DNA from: a virus
IMG/VR virus record: IMGVR_UViG_3300049841_000119
Coordinates: 1 to 41,003 of that record
Direction: 5' to 3' (one strand)
DNA length: 41,003 bases
Part shown: positions 30,671 to 38,668 of the stretch, in pieces
How positions within the stretch are numbered: position 1 is the first letter of the stretch
Layout of the letters: each line of letters opens with the position of its first letter
Notes under the pieces: model-generated
The model's input: only the letters and a program-made list of their open reading frames with translations
The model's database searches: none
Told to the model about the DNA's origin: nothing
Made by a program: the position numbers and the translations under genes

Positions 30671-33600
30671 TCACACCTCGATGACGGCGTCGAGGGTGCA
30701 GGCCCCGGCCACCCATGCTCCCGCGACAAACGGCGCTCGCCGCACGAAGAGCCAAGTGAAGTCGATGGTCGCGGCGCTCACTGTCGAGGCGAGGGTAGCG
30801 GCCGAGTTCGTGGCATCCAGAGTTCCCGCCGCGAACGATCCGGAGATCGTCGCTGCCGAGAAGGTGGCCTCGATCTCCTGAACGATGTGCAGGCTGATCG
30901 AGGCGTCCACCCCGAGGGTGCCGCCGATGGTCGAGAGAAGGATGGCGTCGGCGACAAATGCGACCGATGCCGAGGAGTTGATCGCGGCCTCGACCGCGAA
31001 GGAACCGGTTGGGATCGAGCTGACCGAGGCGTCGGCGCCGAAGGAGCCGGTAGAGACGATCGAGAGGACCGCCCCGGCCCCGATGGAGCCCGACTGCTCC
31101 CGCAGCAGGGTTGCCTCGAGGGTGAACGCCCCTCCCGCCGTGGCGAGGGTGATCTGGGCGTCGGAGGTGAAGGAGGCTTGTCGGGGGGACAGAAGGACGG
31201 CATTGGCTGCGAACCCGACCATTCGGGTGGCCGCGATGACCGACTGGGCACCGAAGCCTGCCTGAGCAACCGTCTTCAGCAGTGCGTCGGCCGGGAATGA
31301 GCCCGCGCTGGTCCCGATGACGACTGCGCCTGCGCTGATGGTAGCAGACGCTGTACGCCTGACAATGGCCTCGGCCGAGAATGCCCCGACACCCGTTCCG
31401 TAGATCCACGCCGAGACGCCGATGACGCCCGTCTGGGAAGCGACAACGACCGCCCCGGCATCGAAGGTTGTCGCCTGCGTCGCGAGCGATACCGCGTCGA
31501 CCGTCAGGGTCCCCGCCCCGGCGGTGGGGGAGATGATCCAAGCGTCGAGCGTCTGGACGCCGGTTCCCGTGGCGAGGACAATGGCCTCGGTCGTCAGGCT
31601 AGCCGCACTTCCCTCGCGGAGAAGGACGGCGTCGACTACCGCAGGCGATGCAATCGTCCGCCTGACGACCGCATCCACAGCAAGGGAGGACGAGATGGGG
31701 CTCAGGACAAGGCTGTCGGCGCTGAAGAATGTCTGGCGCTGGCGCTGGATGACGGCATCCGATGTGAAGGCGGAGGAGCCCGTCGCCAGCACCACCGCGC
31801 CGGCCGCGAACATTCCGGTCGCGGTGGCCGAGATGACGGCGGCGCTGGAGAAGTCGTCGTTCGATGTGGAGCGAATGACCGCAGCCGCCCCGAAGGTGGC
31901 CCCGGAGGTCCCCAGCACCACCGCGCCGATGACCGTGGAGCCGCCGACCGCAGCCAAGATCACCGCGTCGGCCGAGGTCGCCCCGGCAGTCAGGCGGGTC
32001 AGGACGGAGTCGGTCCCGAAGGCTCCCGTGGCCCCCCGGACCAAGACGGCCTCGAGGCGGAAGTCGAAGTAGTACGGGCCAGCGATCCACGCCTCGGCCT
32101 CGAGGTGACCGTAGGCTCCCGCGAGGACGAAGGCGTCGACCGGGAAGCGCCCGGCCAGCCAAGCACCGACCTCGAAGATCCCCGAGATCCATGCCCCTGC
32201 CGTGAAGCTCGAGGGGATCGTCGCGAAGACGACGGCGTCGGCAACCGTCGAGGCCACGCCGACCTGCGCTAGGATCGCGTCGGTCGTCAGGCTGTCCGTG
32301 GAGCCCCGGAGAACGACGGCATTGGCGGTGCAGCTCCCGCCGATCGCCTGCCTGACGACCCCATCCACCCCGAAGGAGCCAGCCAGCGGGGCGGCGATGA
32401 CGGCGTTCGCCGCGAACGAGGCCCCCAGATGACCTAGGACGGCCGCATCGAGGGCCCACGGCGTCCGGGTCAGGGTGGCCTTGATGACGGCCTCCGCGAC
32501 CGCCGTAGCGCCTCGTGGGGCCAGCAGGATTGCATCGGCGGAGTAGCCACTCTCGATCGGCAGTCCGATGACCGCTTCCGCCCCGAAGGAATTGCCCGAG
32601 GAGCCGATGATGACCGAGTCGACCAAGGGGCCGGGGCCATCCACGACCAGCAGCGTCCAGACGACCGCGTCGCCCTCGTAGGTCACGGGATCGCCGCCGT
32701 AGGTCACGACATACTGATCGGCAGACCCAAAGATCCACGTCTTGAGCCGGATGGCGTCGGCCGTCGCGCTCGACGCTGACGATTTCGTGACGATTGCGTC
32801 GGCGGTGAACGATCCGGGGATGGTGGTGATGCCCGAGACGAGGACCGCGTCGAGCGTCGGACCGGGGAAGTCGACGACTTCGCCCGACAGGTTGTTCAGG
32901 TCCCAGACGATGGGCTGGTAGAGGCTTCCGGTGTAGTTGTAGTCACCGAGGAGGATGCTTCCGGACACCGCCTCGTAGTTGGTTCGGCTTCCAATGGGCG
33001 GCAGGATGGTCGGCGGATCGGTGGGGTTGAGCAGGTCCCAGATGACGGCGTGAGTCTGGGGGTCGTTGGCTTGGCCGTAGATCGTGTTTCCGACAATGCC
33101 GTAGGCATACGAGTGGGTCTCGTTGGCGATGGCACCAAGGATGGTTGGGGGATCAGTTGGGTTGGCTAGGTCCCAGATGACGACGTGAAACTGAGTGTCT
33201 TGGGCCATGCCACAGATCGTGTCGCCGACAATGCCGTAGGCATACGAGTGGGTCTCGTTGGCGATAGCGCCAAGGATGGTCGGGGGGTTGGTGGGATTGA
33301 GCAGGTCCCAGATGACGGCGTGGCCTTGGGTGTCGTCGGCATAGCCACAGATCGTGTTTCCGACAATGCCGTAGGCATACGAGTAGGTCTCGTTGGCGAT
33401 GGCACCAAGGATTGTCGGGGGGTTGGTGGGATTGAGCAGGTCCCAGATGACGGCGTGAGTCTGGGGGTCGTTGGCTTGGCCGTAGATCGTGTCGCCGACG
33501 ATGCCGGAGGCAACCGAGTAGTTCTCGTTGGCGATGGCACCAAGGATGATCGCTGGGTCCGTGGGGTTGAGCAGATCCCAGATGACCGCGTGGCCCCGGG

Positions 33601-34810
33601 CGTCGTTGGCTTGGCCGTAGATCGTGTCGCCGACGATGCCGGAGGCAACCGAGACGGTCTCGTTGGCGATGGCACCGAGGATGGTAGGAGGATCGGTGGG
33701 ATTGAGCAGGTCCCAGATGACTGCATGCTGCTGGGTGTCGTTGGCTTGGCCGTAGATCGTGTTGCCCGCAATGCCAGAGGCCCACGAGTAGGTCTCGTTG
33801 GCGATCTGGCCAAGCAGGACGGGATCTGCCGTCGGATCGGTCAGGTCCCAGAGCGCGGCGCGCTCGACCGACCAGTCGTCGTCTGCCACCTCACCAACGG
33901 CATGGGTGCCATCGGTGCCGTAGGTGTAGCCCTCGGCCATGCCCGAACCGAATGGCAGCAGGGTGTACTGCATCTTGCCGAACACCCACGTCCGCAACTG
34001 GATGGCATCGGCGGAGAAGAACCCCTCGGTCGGGGCGAGGATGAGGGCGTCGAGCGAGAACGAGGACTCCGGCGACGCGGAGATGACGGCGTCCAGCGAC
34101 CATGGAGTCTGCCCGGGGGTAGCCAGCAGGACGGCGCTGACGGAGAACGAGCCCGCCTGCGCCCGCTTCAGGACCGCATCGATGGTCCTGCCCGCGGGGA
34201 CCAGCGTGGTCTTGATGACGGCGGCAGCGGCGAATGAGCCGGACTGGGTGATCTTGATGGTCGCCGCAGCGGTGAAGGCCCCCGTCTGCTCACGCTTGAC
34301 GATTGCGTCGGCAGAGAGCGAACCTAGACCAGTCGAGCGGATGATGGCCGCGGCGGAGAAGGTCGGGGCCAGCGTCTTCCGCAGGGTCGCATTCGCCGCG
34401 AAGGTGGGCTCGAAGGTGCGCCGCAGGATGGCTGCGGCGGCGAACGACTTCGTGCCCGAGCTGGCGAGAATGACCGCATCGAGGGTCTTGGGAGTCGGGG
34501 TGATCGCGGCGAAGATGACGGCGTCGGCCTTCAGGCCCGCGACCGGCGCGACGGTGGCCTTGAGGACCGCATCCGCGGTGAAGGTCTGCGCCGCACCCGA
34601 GATCGTCTTCTTCAGGACCGCATCGGCCTTGGGCTGGGTCCCGGGGACCATCCCCGAACGGAAGATGACGGCATCCGCCGCAAACGAAGCCCCCGCAACG
34701 GGCATCGTCCGCTTGATGACCGCGGACGCGCTGAAGCTGCCCTCGACAGGCAGAGAGCCTGCGAGGGCGGCGGCTGCCTCTACTGGCTGGTAGAGCCAGA
34801 AGGCAGACAT
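30671..34810 (-). CDS. Giant ADAVI-repeat fibre with an internal HAF-type beta-propeller
   Basis: The 1379-residue protein consists mainly of about 65 units of 15-18 residues with the consensus xGSFxADAV(I/L)xxxx (for example GASFAADAVIFRS, QTFTADAVLKATV, GSFGADASV). At about residues 280-650 a different region intervenes: eight WDL motifs, seven of them in near-perfect 45-residue units (HAVIWDLLNPTDPPTILGAI, then ANET.S.A.GIVG.TIYGQAND), a HAF-type repeat that should fold as a 7- or 8-bladed beta-propeller. The repeats probably form a rigid beta shaft and the propeller a binding head. The ATG is at 34810, 4 nt after the previous stop; the C-terminus ends TLDAVIEV. The receptor-binding role is inferred. 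Confidence 0.75.
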   Translation of the reverse strand: MSAFWLYQPVEAAAALAGSLPVEGSFSASAVIKRTMPVAGASFAADAVIFRSGMVPGTQPKADAVLKKTISGAAQTFTADAVLKATVAPVAGLKADAVIFAAITPTPKTLDAVILASSGTKSFAAAAILRRTFEPTFAANATLRKTLAPTFSAAAIIRSTGLGSLSADAIVKREQTGAFTAAATIKITQSGSFAAAAVIKTTLVPAGRTIDAVLKRAQAGSFSVSAVLLATPGQTPWSLDAVISASPESSFSLDALILAPTEGFFSADAIQLRTWVFGKMQYTLLPFGSGMAEGYTYGTDGTHAVGEVADDDWSVERAALWDLTDPTADPVLLGQIANETYSWASGIAGNTIYGQANDTQQHAVIWDLLNPTDPPTILGAIANETVSVASGIVGDTIYGQANDARGHAVIWDLLNPTDPAIILGAIANENYSVASGIVGDTIYGQANDPQTHAVIWDLLNPTNPPTILGAIANETYSYAYGIVGNTICGYADDTQGHAVIWDLLNPTNPPTILGAIANETHSYAYGIVGDTICGMAQDTQFHVVIWDLANPTDPPTILGAIANETHSYAYGIVGNTIYGQANDPQTHAVIWDLLNPTDPPTILPPIGSRTNYEAVSGSILLGDYNYTGSLYQPIVWDLNNLSGEVVDFPGPTLDAVLVSGITTIPGSFTADAIVTKSSASSATADAIRLKTWIFGSADQYVVTYGGDPVTYEGDAVVWTLLVVDGPGPLVDSVIIGSSGNSFGAEAVIGLPIESGYSADAILLAPRGATAVAEAVIKATLTRTPWALDAAVLGHLGASFAANAVIAAPLAGSFGVDGVVRQAIGGSCTANAVVLRGSTDSLTTDAILAQVGVASTVADAVVFATIPSSFTAGAWISGIFEVGAWLAGRFPVDAFVLAGAYGHLEAEAWIAGPYYFDFRLEAVLVRGATGAFGTDSVLTRLTAGATSADAVILAAVGGSTVIGAVVLGTSGATFGAAAVIRSTSNDDFSSAAVISATATGMFAAGAVVLATGSSAFTSDAVIQRQRQTFFSADSLVLSPISSSLAVDAVVRRTIASPAVVDAVLLREGSAASLTTEAIVLATGTGVQTLDAWIISPTAGAGTLTVDAVSLATQATTFDAGAVVVASQTGVIGVSAWIYGTGVGAFSAEAIVRRTASATISAGAVVIGTSAGSFPADALLKTVAQAGFGAQSVIAATRMVGFAANAVLLSPRQASFTSDAQITLATAGGAFTLEATLLREQSGSIGAGAVLSIVSTGSFGADASVSSIPTGSFAVEAAINSSASVAFVADAILLSTIGGTLGVDASISLHIVQEIEATFSAATISGSFAAGTLDATNSAATLASTVSAATIDFTWLFVRRAPFVAGAWVAGACTLDAVIEV
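32985..33850 (-). repeat. 135-bp tandem DNA repeats encoding propeller blades
   Basis: A landmark, gttggcgat, occurs at 33122, 33257, 33392, 33527, 33662 and 33797, exactly 135 bp apart. Neighbouring units are nearly identical over most of their length, so this is a recent tandem amplification at DNA level. Each unit encodes 45 residues with one WDL motif. Units differ mostly at positions before HAVIWDL (DTQQ, DARG, DPQT, DTQG, DTQF) and in SxA(S/Y)G. Confidence 0.95.
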
Positions 34811-34814
34811 GGGA

Positions 34815-35168
34815 TCAGGCGACCTTCCTGATCGACCAGACGATGCTGCGGCTGTTCGTGCCCGCGATACAGGTCACGCTGAAGTCCCACTTGTGGAGCA
34901 GGATCAGCGATGGCGTGACGTAGTGGGGCGAGTCGAGCGGCCCGGTCACGTTGTCGATGAAGATGACCCGGCTCGTGCCACCACTGCTGACTGCGTCGTA
35001 GCACTTGATCTGGTAGATGTCGCCCGCCGCGAGGGCGGAGAGGTCGAGGAAGAGCTGGTAGACCCCATCGTCGCTCTGGCCCGATCCCTGCGTCGTGGAT
35101 GCCGCCGCGAGGAAATACTCAGTTCCCCACGAGGACCCGCTGCTCTGGAACGCTTCGCTGATTGCCAT
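34815..35168 (-). CDS. Putative virion surface protein
   Basis: The 117-residue protein (SEAFQSSGSSWGTEYFLAAA, then DDGVYQLFLDLSALAAGDIY and a C-terminal strand with SLILLHKWDFSVTCIAGTNS) has a beta-sandwich pattern with a Ser/Thr-rich start and no membrane helix. It is not recognised. The start ATG 35168 overlaps the preceding stop (TGATG), and the stop is 4 nt from the giant fibre start. Tight coupling to the fibre suggests a fibre base, a collar or a decoration protein. Confidence 0.6.
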   Translation of the reverse strand: MAISEAFQSSGSSWGTEYFLAAASTTQGSGQSDDGVYQLFLDLSALAAGDIYQIKCYDAVSSGGTSRVIFIDNVTGPLDSPHYVTPSLILLHKWDFSVTCIAGTNSRSIVWSIRKVA

Positions 35169-36019
35169 CAGTCCACCCCGTAGATGATGTAGTCGAAGAC
35201 ATTGTTGGTTGTTCCGTTACACATCCCTGCCACGCGGAGGTCCCGACCGGCGGGGAGGTTAAAGCCCATGCGGGCAAGGGTCATGTTCCCGGCAGACATG
35301 AGGACCGACTCCGTTCCGGTGTCGGTCGATCCCATGAGAGGCCCAGCGACCCCGGTGCTCGCGCCGAGGCGTATCTCGGCCAGCACGCGGTAGTCAGTGA
35401 GAGAAGCATCCGCGCCCCCTTGCATCCCGATCTGCATGTACTTGATCGGGTTCGTCGTGGACGCCGTCAACTGGCCCGCTGTCCCGTAGGTGCTGTTGCC
35501 ATGGGTGACGTTCGTGCCCTTGCTGTTGGCGCTGTCAACCCCATACGCGGTGACCCGCGTCCCGACCCAGCCGAAGTTCTGGGGGCGCTGGAACAGGTGG
35601 ATGCGGCAGTTCACCGTGTCGGCCACCGGACCCGAGGCGATGTAGGCCGCCTGCATCCGGGCCGAGAGGCGGCTGTTGGCCGGGATGAAGATCGGGAAGT
35701 AGAACGCCGAGAACGTGTTAGAGACGTTCTCGTTGAGGAGGTAGCCCGATGCGAGATCAGGGATCAAGACCGTCTCGGACGACGACGCGCCGATCCCGAT
35801 GTCGAGCAACTGCGAGGTGTTCGTGTTGCTCACGGCAGTGTTGTCGAGGGCGATGAGGATGCCCAGCGCACGCGCCCCGGTGTCCGCGATGAGCTGCGTC
35901 CAGCTTCCCTTCGTGTTGGCCGTCGTGGACGAGGTGATCGTCGTCCCTGCCGACGAGGTGGTGGTGGTCGAGGGCGTCGTGTTGAGGAAGCCCGGTCGAG
36001 CCGGGATCATGAGCGGCAT
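35168..36019 (-). CDS. Virion structural protein with two similar halves
   Basis: The 283-residue protein opens with a Ser/Thr-rich stretch (NTTPSTTTTSSAGTTITSS), then KGSWTQLIADTGARALGILI, SQLLDIGIGASSSE, a YFPIFIPANSRLSARMQ segment, and near residue 195 a second, diverged copy: GQLTASTTNPIKYMQIGMQ with LAEIRLGASTG. The GxWxxL...T / LDIGIGAxxSE / FPixIPaxsrlsaR series is a phage virion pattern known from memory in many environmental phages; its role is unclear. The ATG at 36019 has a GGAGA site, and the four-hairpin gap lies just upstream. It begins the fibre module, so it is likely a surface or fibre-base component. Confidence 0.65.
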   Translation of the reverse strand: MPLMIPARPGFLNTTPSTTTTSSAGTTITSSTTANTKGSWTQLIADTGARALGILIALDNTAVSNTNTSQLLDIGIGASSSETVLIPDLASGYLLNENVSNTFSAFYFPIFIPANSRLSARMQAAYIASGPVADTVNCRIHLFQRPQNFGWVGTRVTAYGVDSANSKGTNVTHGNSTYGTAGQLTASTTNPIKYMQIGMQGGADASLTDYRVLAEIRLGASTGVAGPLMGSTDTGTESVLMSAGNMTLARMGFNLPAGRDLRVAGMCNGTTNNVFDYIIYGVD

Positions 36020-36042
36020 GGGCGTTCTCCGGGTACAGCAAA

Positions 36043-36064
36043 GCCCCGGGGATAACCCCGGGGC
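36043..36064 (-). terminator. Perfect 9-bp GC stem-loop
   Basis: GCCCCGGGG (36043-36051) pairs perfectly with 36056-36064 around a 4-nt loop. On the minus strand it is followed only by TTTG, so the U-tract is weak. It lies between the glycan island and the fibre module, 24 nt before the ATG at 36019. It may be a partial terminator or a 5'-leader hairpin for the fibre operon. Confidence 0.5.
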
Positions 36065-36096
36065 CTGTCGCTATTCATGTTGCTCGCGAAGGTTGT

Positions 36097-36169
36097 GGCC
36101 ATTGCATTGGCCCCTTCCGACGCCCCATTGCATTGGGGCGGCTATTTTCCCTCGGGACTATCCCCCGAG
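36097..36169 (-). other. Three further tandem stem-loops in the intergenic region
   Basis: Hairpin A, 36097-36112: ggcca / tggcc with loop ttgcat. Hairpin B, 36121-36140: cgcccca / tggggcg with the same loop ttgcat. Hairpin C, 36151-36169: ctcggg / cccgag, overlapping the stop codon of the upstream gene (36158-36160). A and B share 11 bases (cattgcattgg). None is followed by a convincing T-run. A transcript-processing site, an attenuator or a protein-binding RNA element is possible. No promoter consensus was recognised in the gap. Confidence 0.55.
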
Positions 36170-36577
36170 CATCCTGCCGGCGATGGTCTCCACATCGTCT
36201 GCCCCACAGACTACCCCGTTGGGCAAGAGCCAGAGGTCCACCGTCGTCCCGTCGGCCTTCTTCTTCCCGATCCCGACTGCCGTGATCTCGCTGCCGAGCA
36301 TGAGATTGCCGATGTGGCGGCGGCGGAAGTAGGGCTGGTCGCCGGGCTCGACGATGAGGCCGAAGATGACCCTCCCCGATCCCTTGTGGTACAGCCACCA
36401 TGCGCCCGGGGCCCGCATGGCCTCCCTGTTGTGCTCGATCCAGCCGGGCTCGTCGAGGTCGATCCCGATGTTGCCGGCGCTCGTCCGCTCCTCGGGCTCG
36501 ATGACGAGGTAGAAGGGGAAGTCGCCCTGCCAGCCGCTGTTCTGGACCTCGATGGCGCTGCTCTCTATGACTTCCAT
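36158..36577 (-). CDS. Unknown protein at the end of the glycan island
   Basis: The 139-residue protein starts at ATG 36577, overlapping the upstream glycosyltransferase by 13 nt, with GAGG 5-9 nt upstream. It has strand-rich sequence (DFPFYLVIEPEERTSAGNIG, then GAWWLYHKGSGRVIFGLIVE, then GIGKKKADGTTVDLWLLPNG) and no membrane segment or catalytic motif. The GAWWLYHK segment and tight coupling suggest a role connected to the glycosyltransferase or to a virion domain, but no family is recognised. The stop codon is inside a stem-loop. Confidence 0.6.
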   Translation of the reverse strand: MEVIESSAIEVQNSGWQGDFPFYLVIEPEERTSAGNIGIDLDEPGWIEHNREAMRAPGAWWLYHKGSGRVIFGLIVEPGDQPYFRRRHIGNLMLGSEITAVGIGKKKADGTTVDLWLLPNGVVCGADDVETIAGRMLGG

Positions 36578-37452
36578 CCCAGCCTCGCCAGAGCTTCGTC
36601 GCGGCTCAGGATCTCCTCCCCGATGCTGCCGAGGAGGGCCGCCCGGAACTTGGACGCTTCCGGGTCGCGAAAGGCGATCTCGCGCAGGAATGTCTCCTCG
36701 GTGATGATTTGATCTCCGATGTGCCCCACCTTTACCGAGGTGTCCACGAAGATCCTGCATCCGGCCTCTTTCGCCTCCTTGCAGAACAGAAAGTCCTCGC
36801 CGAGGATGCCCTCCCAGCGGAAGAAGGGGATCGGCGTCTGGCCCTTGCGTTCCTCGTCCGAGGGGAAGGGGATACCGAGGCGATGCTGCATGATCCGGTC
36901 GAAGACGCGGCGGTGGATGAGGCAGAACGCCATGCCAGTGGCGTCCACCTCGACGGCGGAGTCCGCCGGCCAGCGCTCGATGAATGTGTATCCCTTCCGG
37001 TCCAGCTCGGTTGGTGCCGCGAACCTGTACATCGTCGGCTGGTAGGGATCGCCGCGCTGGAAGCAAAGGCCGCCGACGATGTCGAGGTCGAACTTGGCCT
37101 GCGTCTCGATGAGGACCCGCATCGCCTCCGGCTGCCAGACCATGTCGGAGTCGATGAACAGGATCCAGTCGCCCCGCATGTCGTTGATGCACTGGTTGCG
37201 CTGGAACGTGAGGATGTTGCCCTGCACGATGTAGCGCTTGTGGAACTGGCCCGGCTTCAGCCAAGTGAGGTCGGTCATGAGCCACGAGATCGCCGTCTGG
37301 GCGGCGACCTTGTCGCGGGTCACCATCGCGACCGTGCCCATGCACTCGCTGAACTGGACGGGGTTGTCGTGAACCTCGAGCACATTCATCTCGAGGCCGT
37401 CGACGATCCCGGCCCGCCGCGAACGGCGGGCCTTAGGCTTGGCCTCCGCCAT
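36565..37452 (-). CDS. GT-A glycosyltransferase (family 2-like)
   Basis: The 295-residue protein starts at ATG 37452, 2 nt after the Ig-like gene stop. A short basic N-terminus (KPKARRSRRAGI) leads to the GT-A fold: NILTFQRNQCINDMRGDWIL, FIDSDMVWQPEAMRVLIET (DxD motif S-D-M, about 96-105), DIVGGLCFQRGDPYQPTMYR and LGEDFLFCKEAKEAG (ED motif, about 214-221), where the metal and nucleotide-sugar donor and catalytic base are expected. This type is common in phages. Its acceptor is unknown; neighbouring virion-type proteins are candidates. Confidence 0.85.
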   Translation of the reverse strand: MAEAKPKARRSRRAGIVDGLEMNVLEVHDNPVQFSECMGTVAMVTRDKVAAQTAISWLMTDLTWLKPGQFHKRYIVQGNILTFQRNQCINDMRGDWILFIDSDMVWQPEAMRVLIETQAKFDLDIVGGLCFQRGDPYQPTMYRFAAPTELDRKGYTFIERWPADSAVEVDATGMAFCLIHRRVFDRIMQHRLGIPFPSDEERKGQTPIPFFRWEGILGEDFLFCKEAKEAGCRIFVDTSVKVGHIGDQIITEETFLREIAFRDPEASKFRAALLGSIGEEILSRDEALARLGWKS

Positions 37453-37454
37453 GG

Positions 37455-37793
37455 TCAGGCGACGACGACGGTGGCGGGGTCGGAGACGGACGACTCGTTG
37501 TCGGGGTCGGTCACGTCGTAGAGCTGGACGGTGTAGGTCCCGGTCTCCGGGAAGATGTAGTCGTTGAACTGGAAGTCCCCGTCGGGGGTGGTCCCGAAGA
37601 CCTGCGACTGGCCGACCACGTTGCCGCCGACCGTCATCCGCAGAACATAGCGGAACTCGGGGCTGGTGGGGTAGGCGTTGCCGTCGAAGCTGCCGGTGTC
37701 GTTGGTCTCGGTGTTCTCGATGTCGAAGCGGCAGACCGTGCTCTTGGCGGTGATGCTGCCCGACGCGGGGGTGACGGTGATCGAGGCGGCCAT
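37455..37793 (-). CDS. Small Ig-like virion protein
   Basis: The 112-residue protein begins MAASITVTPASGSITAKSTV, continues with EFRYVLRMTVGGNVVGQSQV, DFQFNDYIFPETGTYTVQLY and ends SSVSDPATVVV. The seven-strand pattern with 'G-x-Y-T-V-x-L-Y' is that of an Ig-like (Big2/FN3-type) domain. GGAGG lies 5 nt before ATG 37793. Such domains decorate capsid and tail proteins. Lying between two glycosyltransferase genes, it could be the glycan acceptor, but that is inference. Confidence 0.7.
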   Translation of the reverse strand: MAASITVTPASGSITAKSTVCRFDIENTETNDTGSFDGNAYPTSPEFRYVLRMTVGGNVVGQSQVFGTTPDGDFQFNDYIFPETGTYTVQLYDVTDPDNESSVSDPATVVVA

Positions 37794-37810
37794 TGGATCC
37801 TCCGTGGTTG

Positions 37811-38668
37811 CTACAGCCAGTCGCTCGTGGTGACGACTGCTTCGGGACGATACGGGATGACGATGTCTCCGGTAAACAGCTTCGACAGCTCGTCGCTGAA
37901 CCGCCGCACGGGGCAGTTCCGGCACTGCAGGAACCGGACCCCGTTGACGAAGCTCTCACTGAAATCGTGGTGAAGCTGACCGCAACCGTTGGTGAGAGGC
38001 TCCAGCCACGGTGCCCGGGATCGCGTGTCACCCTCCTTCAGCTCGATCGGATGCCAAGAGAACGGCGGCTCGTGGATCATGACCTTGGTCTCGTGGGCCA
38101 TCCTCATGAGCCGGTAGCCGAGCTGCTGGTCCTCGCTCCCGTGGCGTCCGTTGAAGGCCATGTCGAAGGCCCCCACCTCGCGCAGGAAGCCGGTCCGGGC
38201 CACCAGCATGCCCCCGTAGCAGGAGTAGTAGCCGTGCATCGCCGGGGGCACCGGGTTCTCGCGGCTCCTGCCGGTGTCGCGGTGCGACAGGCGGATCTCC
38301 TCGAAGGTCATCTGCGAAAAGTCGAGGAGGCGGTGATTGCCCCAGATGTAATCCTTGTCACCCAAGGTCCACAGGGAGTCCTCGACCATCGTCGGGGGAG
38401 CGATCTGGTCGTCACCTTGGATGATCACGATCTCGGCCTCGGCCGCGAAGATGCCCACATTCTGGCGCAGGGCCACATCGAAGTCCCCCACCCCGTACTC
38501 CTCCGAGGTGAAGCGCAGGAGCCTCGTCCGGGTGGCCGCCTCGAAGGGCAGGATCTCGTTGGAGACCACCGTGATCGTGTCCGGGGAGACGGTCTGCAGG
38601 GACAGGCTGCGGACCAGCATCTCGACCTGCCTCGGGCGAAGACCCGGGATGACGACCTCGACGCCCAT
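37811..38668 (-). CDS. GT-A glycosyltransferase with C-terminal GT2/galactosyltransferase motif
   Basis: The 285-residue protein starts at ATG 38668, overlapping the preceding stop by one base (TGATG); an extension to 39259 is a shadow. GVEVVIPGLRPRQVEMLVRS opens the nucleotide-binding half, EIVIIQGDDQIAPPTMVEDS carries the DDQ metal motif (about 77-88), and FNGRHGSEDQQLGYRLMRMA (about 172-185) is the GT2/GT27-like 'ED' catalytic segment. The C-terminal part has CRNCPVRRF, a possible metal or disulfide pair. It is one of three GT-A enzymes in the island. Confidence 0.85.
   Translation of the reverse strand: MGVEVVIPGLRPRQVEMLVRSLSLQTVSPDTITVVSNEILPFEAATRTRLLRFTSEEYGVGDFDVALRQNVGIFAAEAEIVIIQGDDQIAPPTMVEDSLWTLGDKDYIWGNHRLLDFSQMTFEEIRLSHRDTGRSRENPVPPAMHGYYSCYGGMLVARTGFLREVGAFDMAFNGRHGSEDQQLGYRLMRMAHETKVMIHEPPFSWHPIELKEGDTRSRAPWLEPLTNGCGQLHHDFSESFVNGVRFLQCRNCPVRRFSDELSKLFTGDIVIPYRPEAVVTTSDWL

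Noticed and set aside
32985-33850. CRISPR-like array
   Set aside because: The repeats are 135 bp, directly adjacent without spacers, and in frame within a protein gene.
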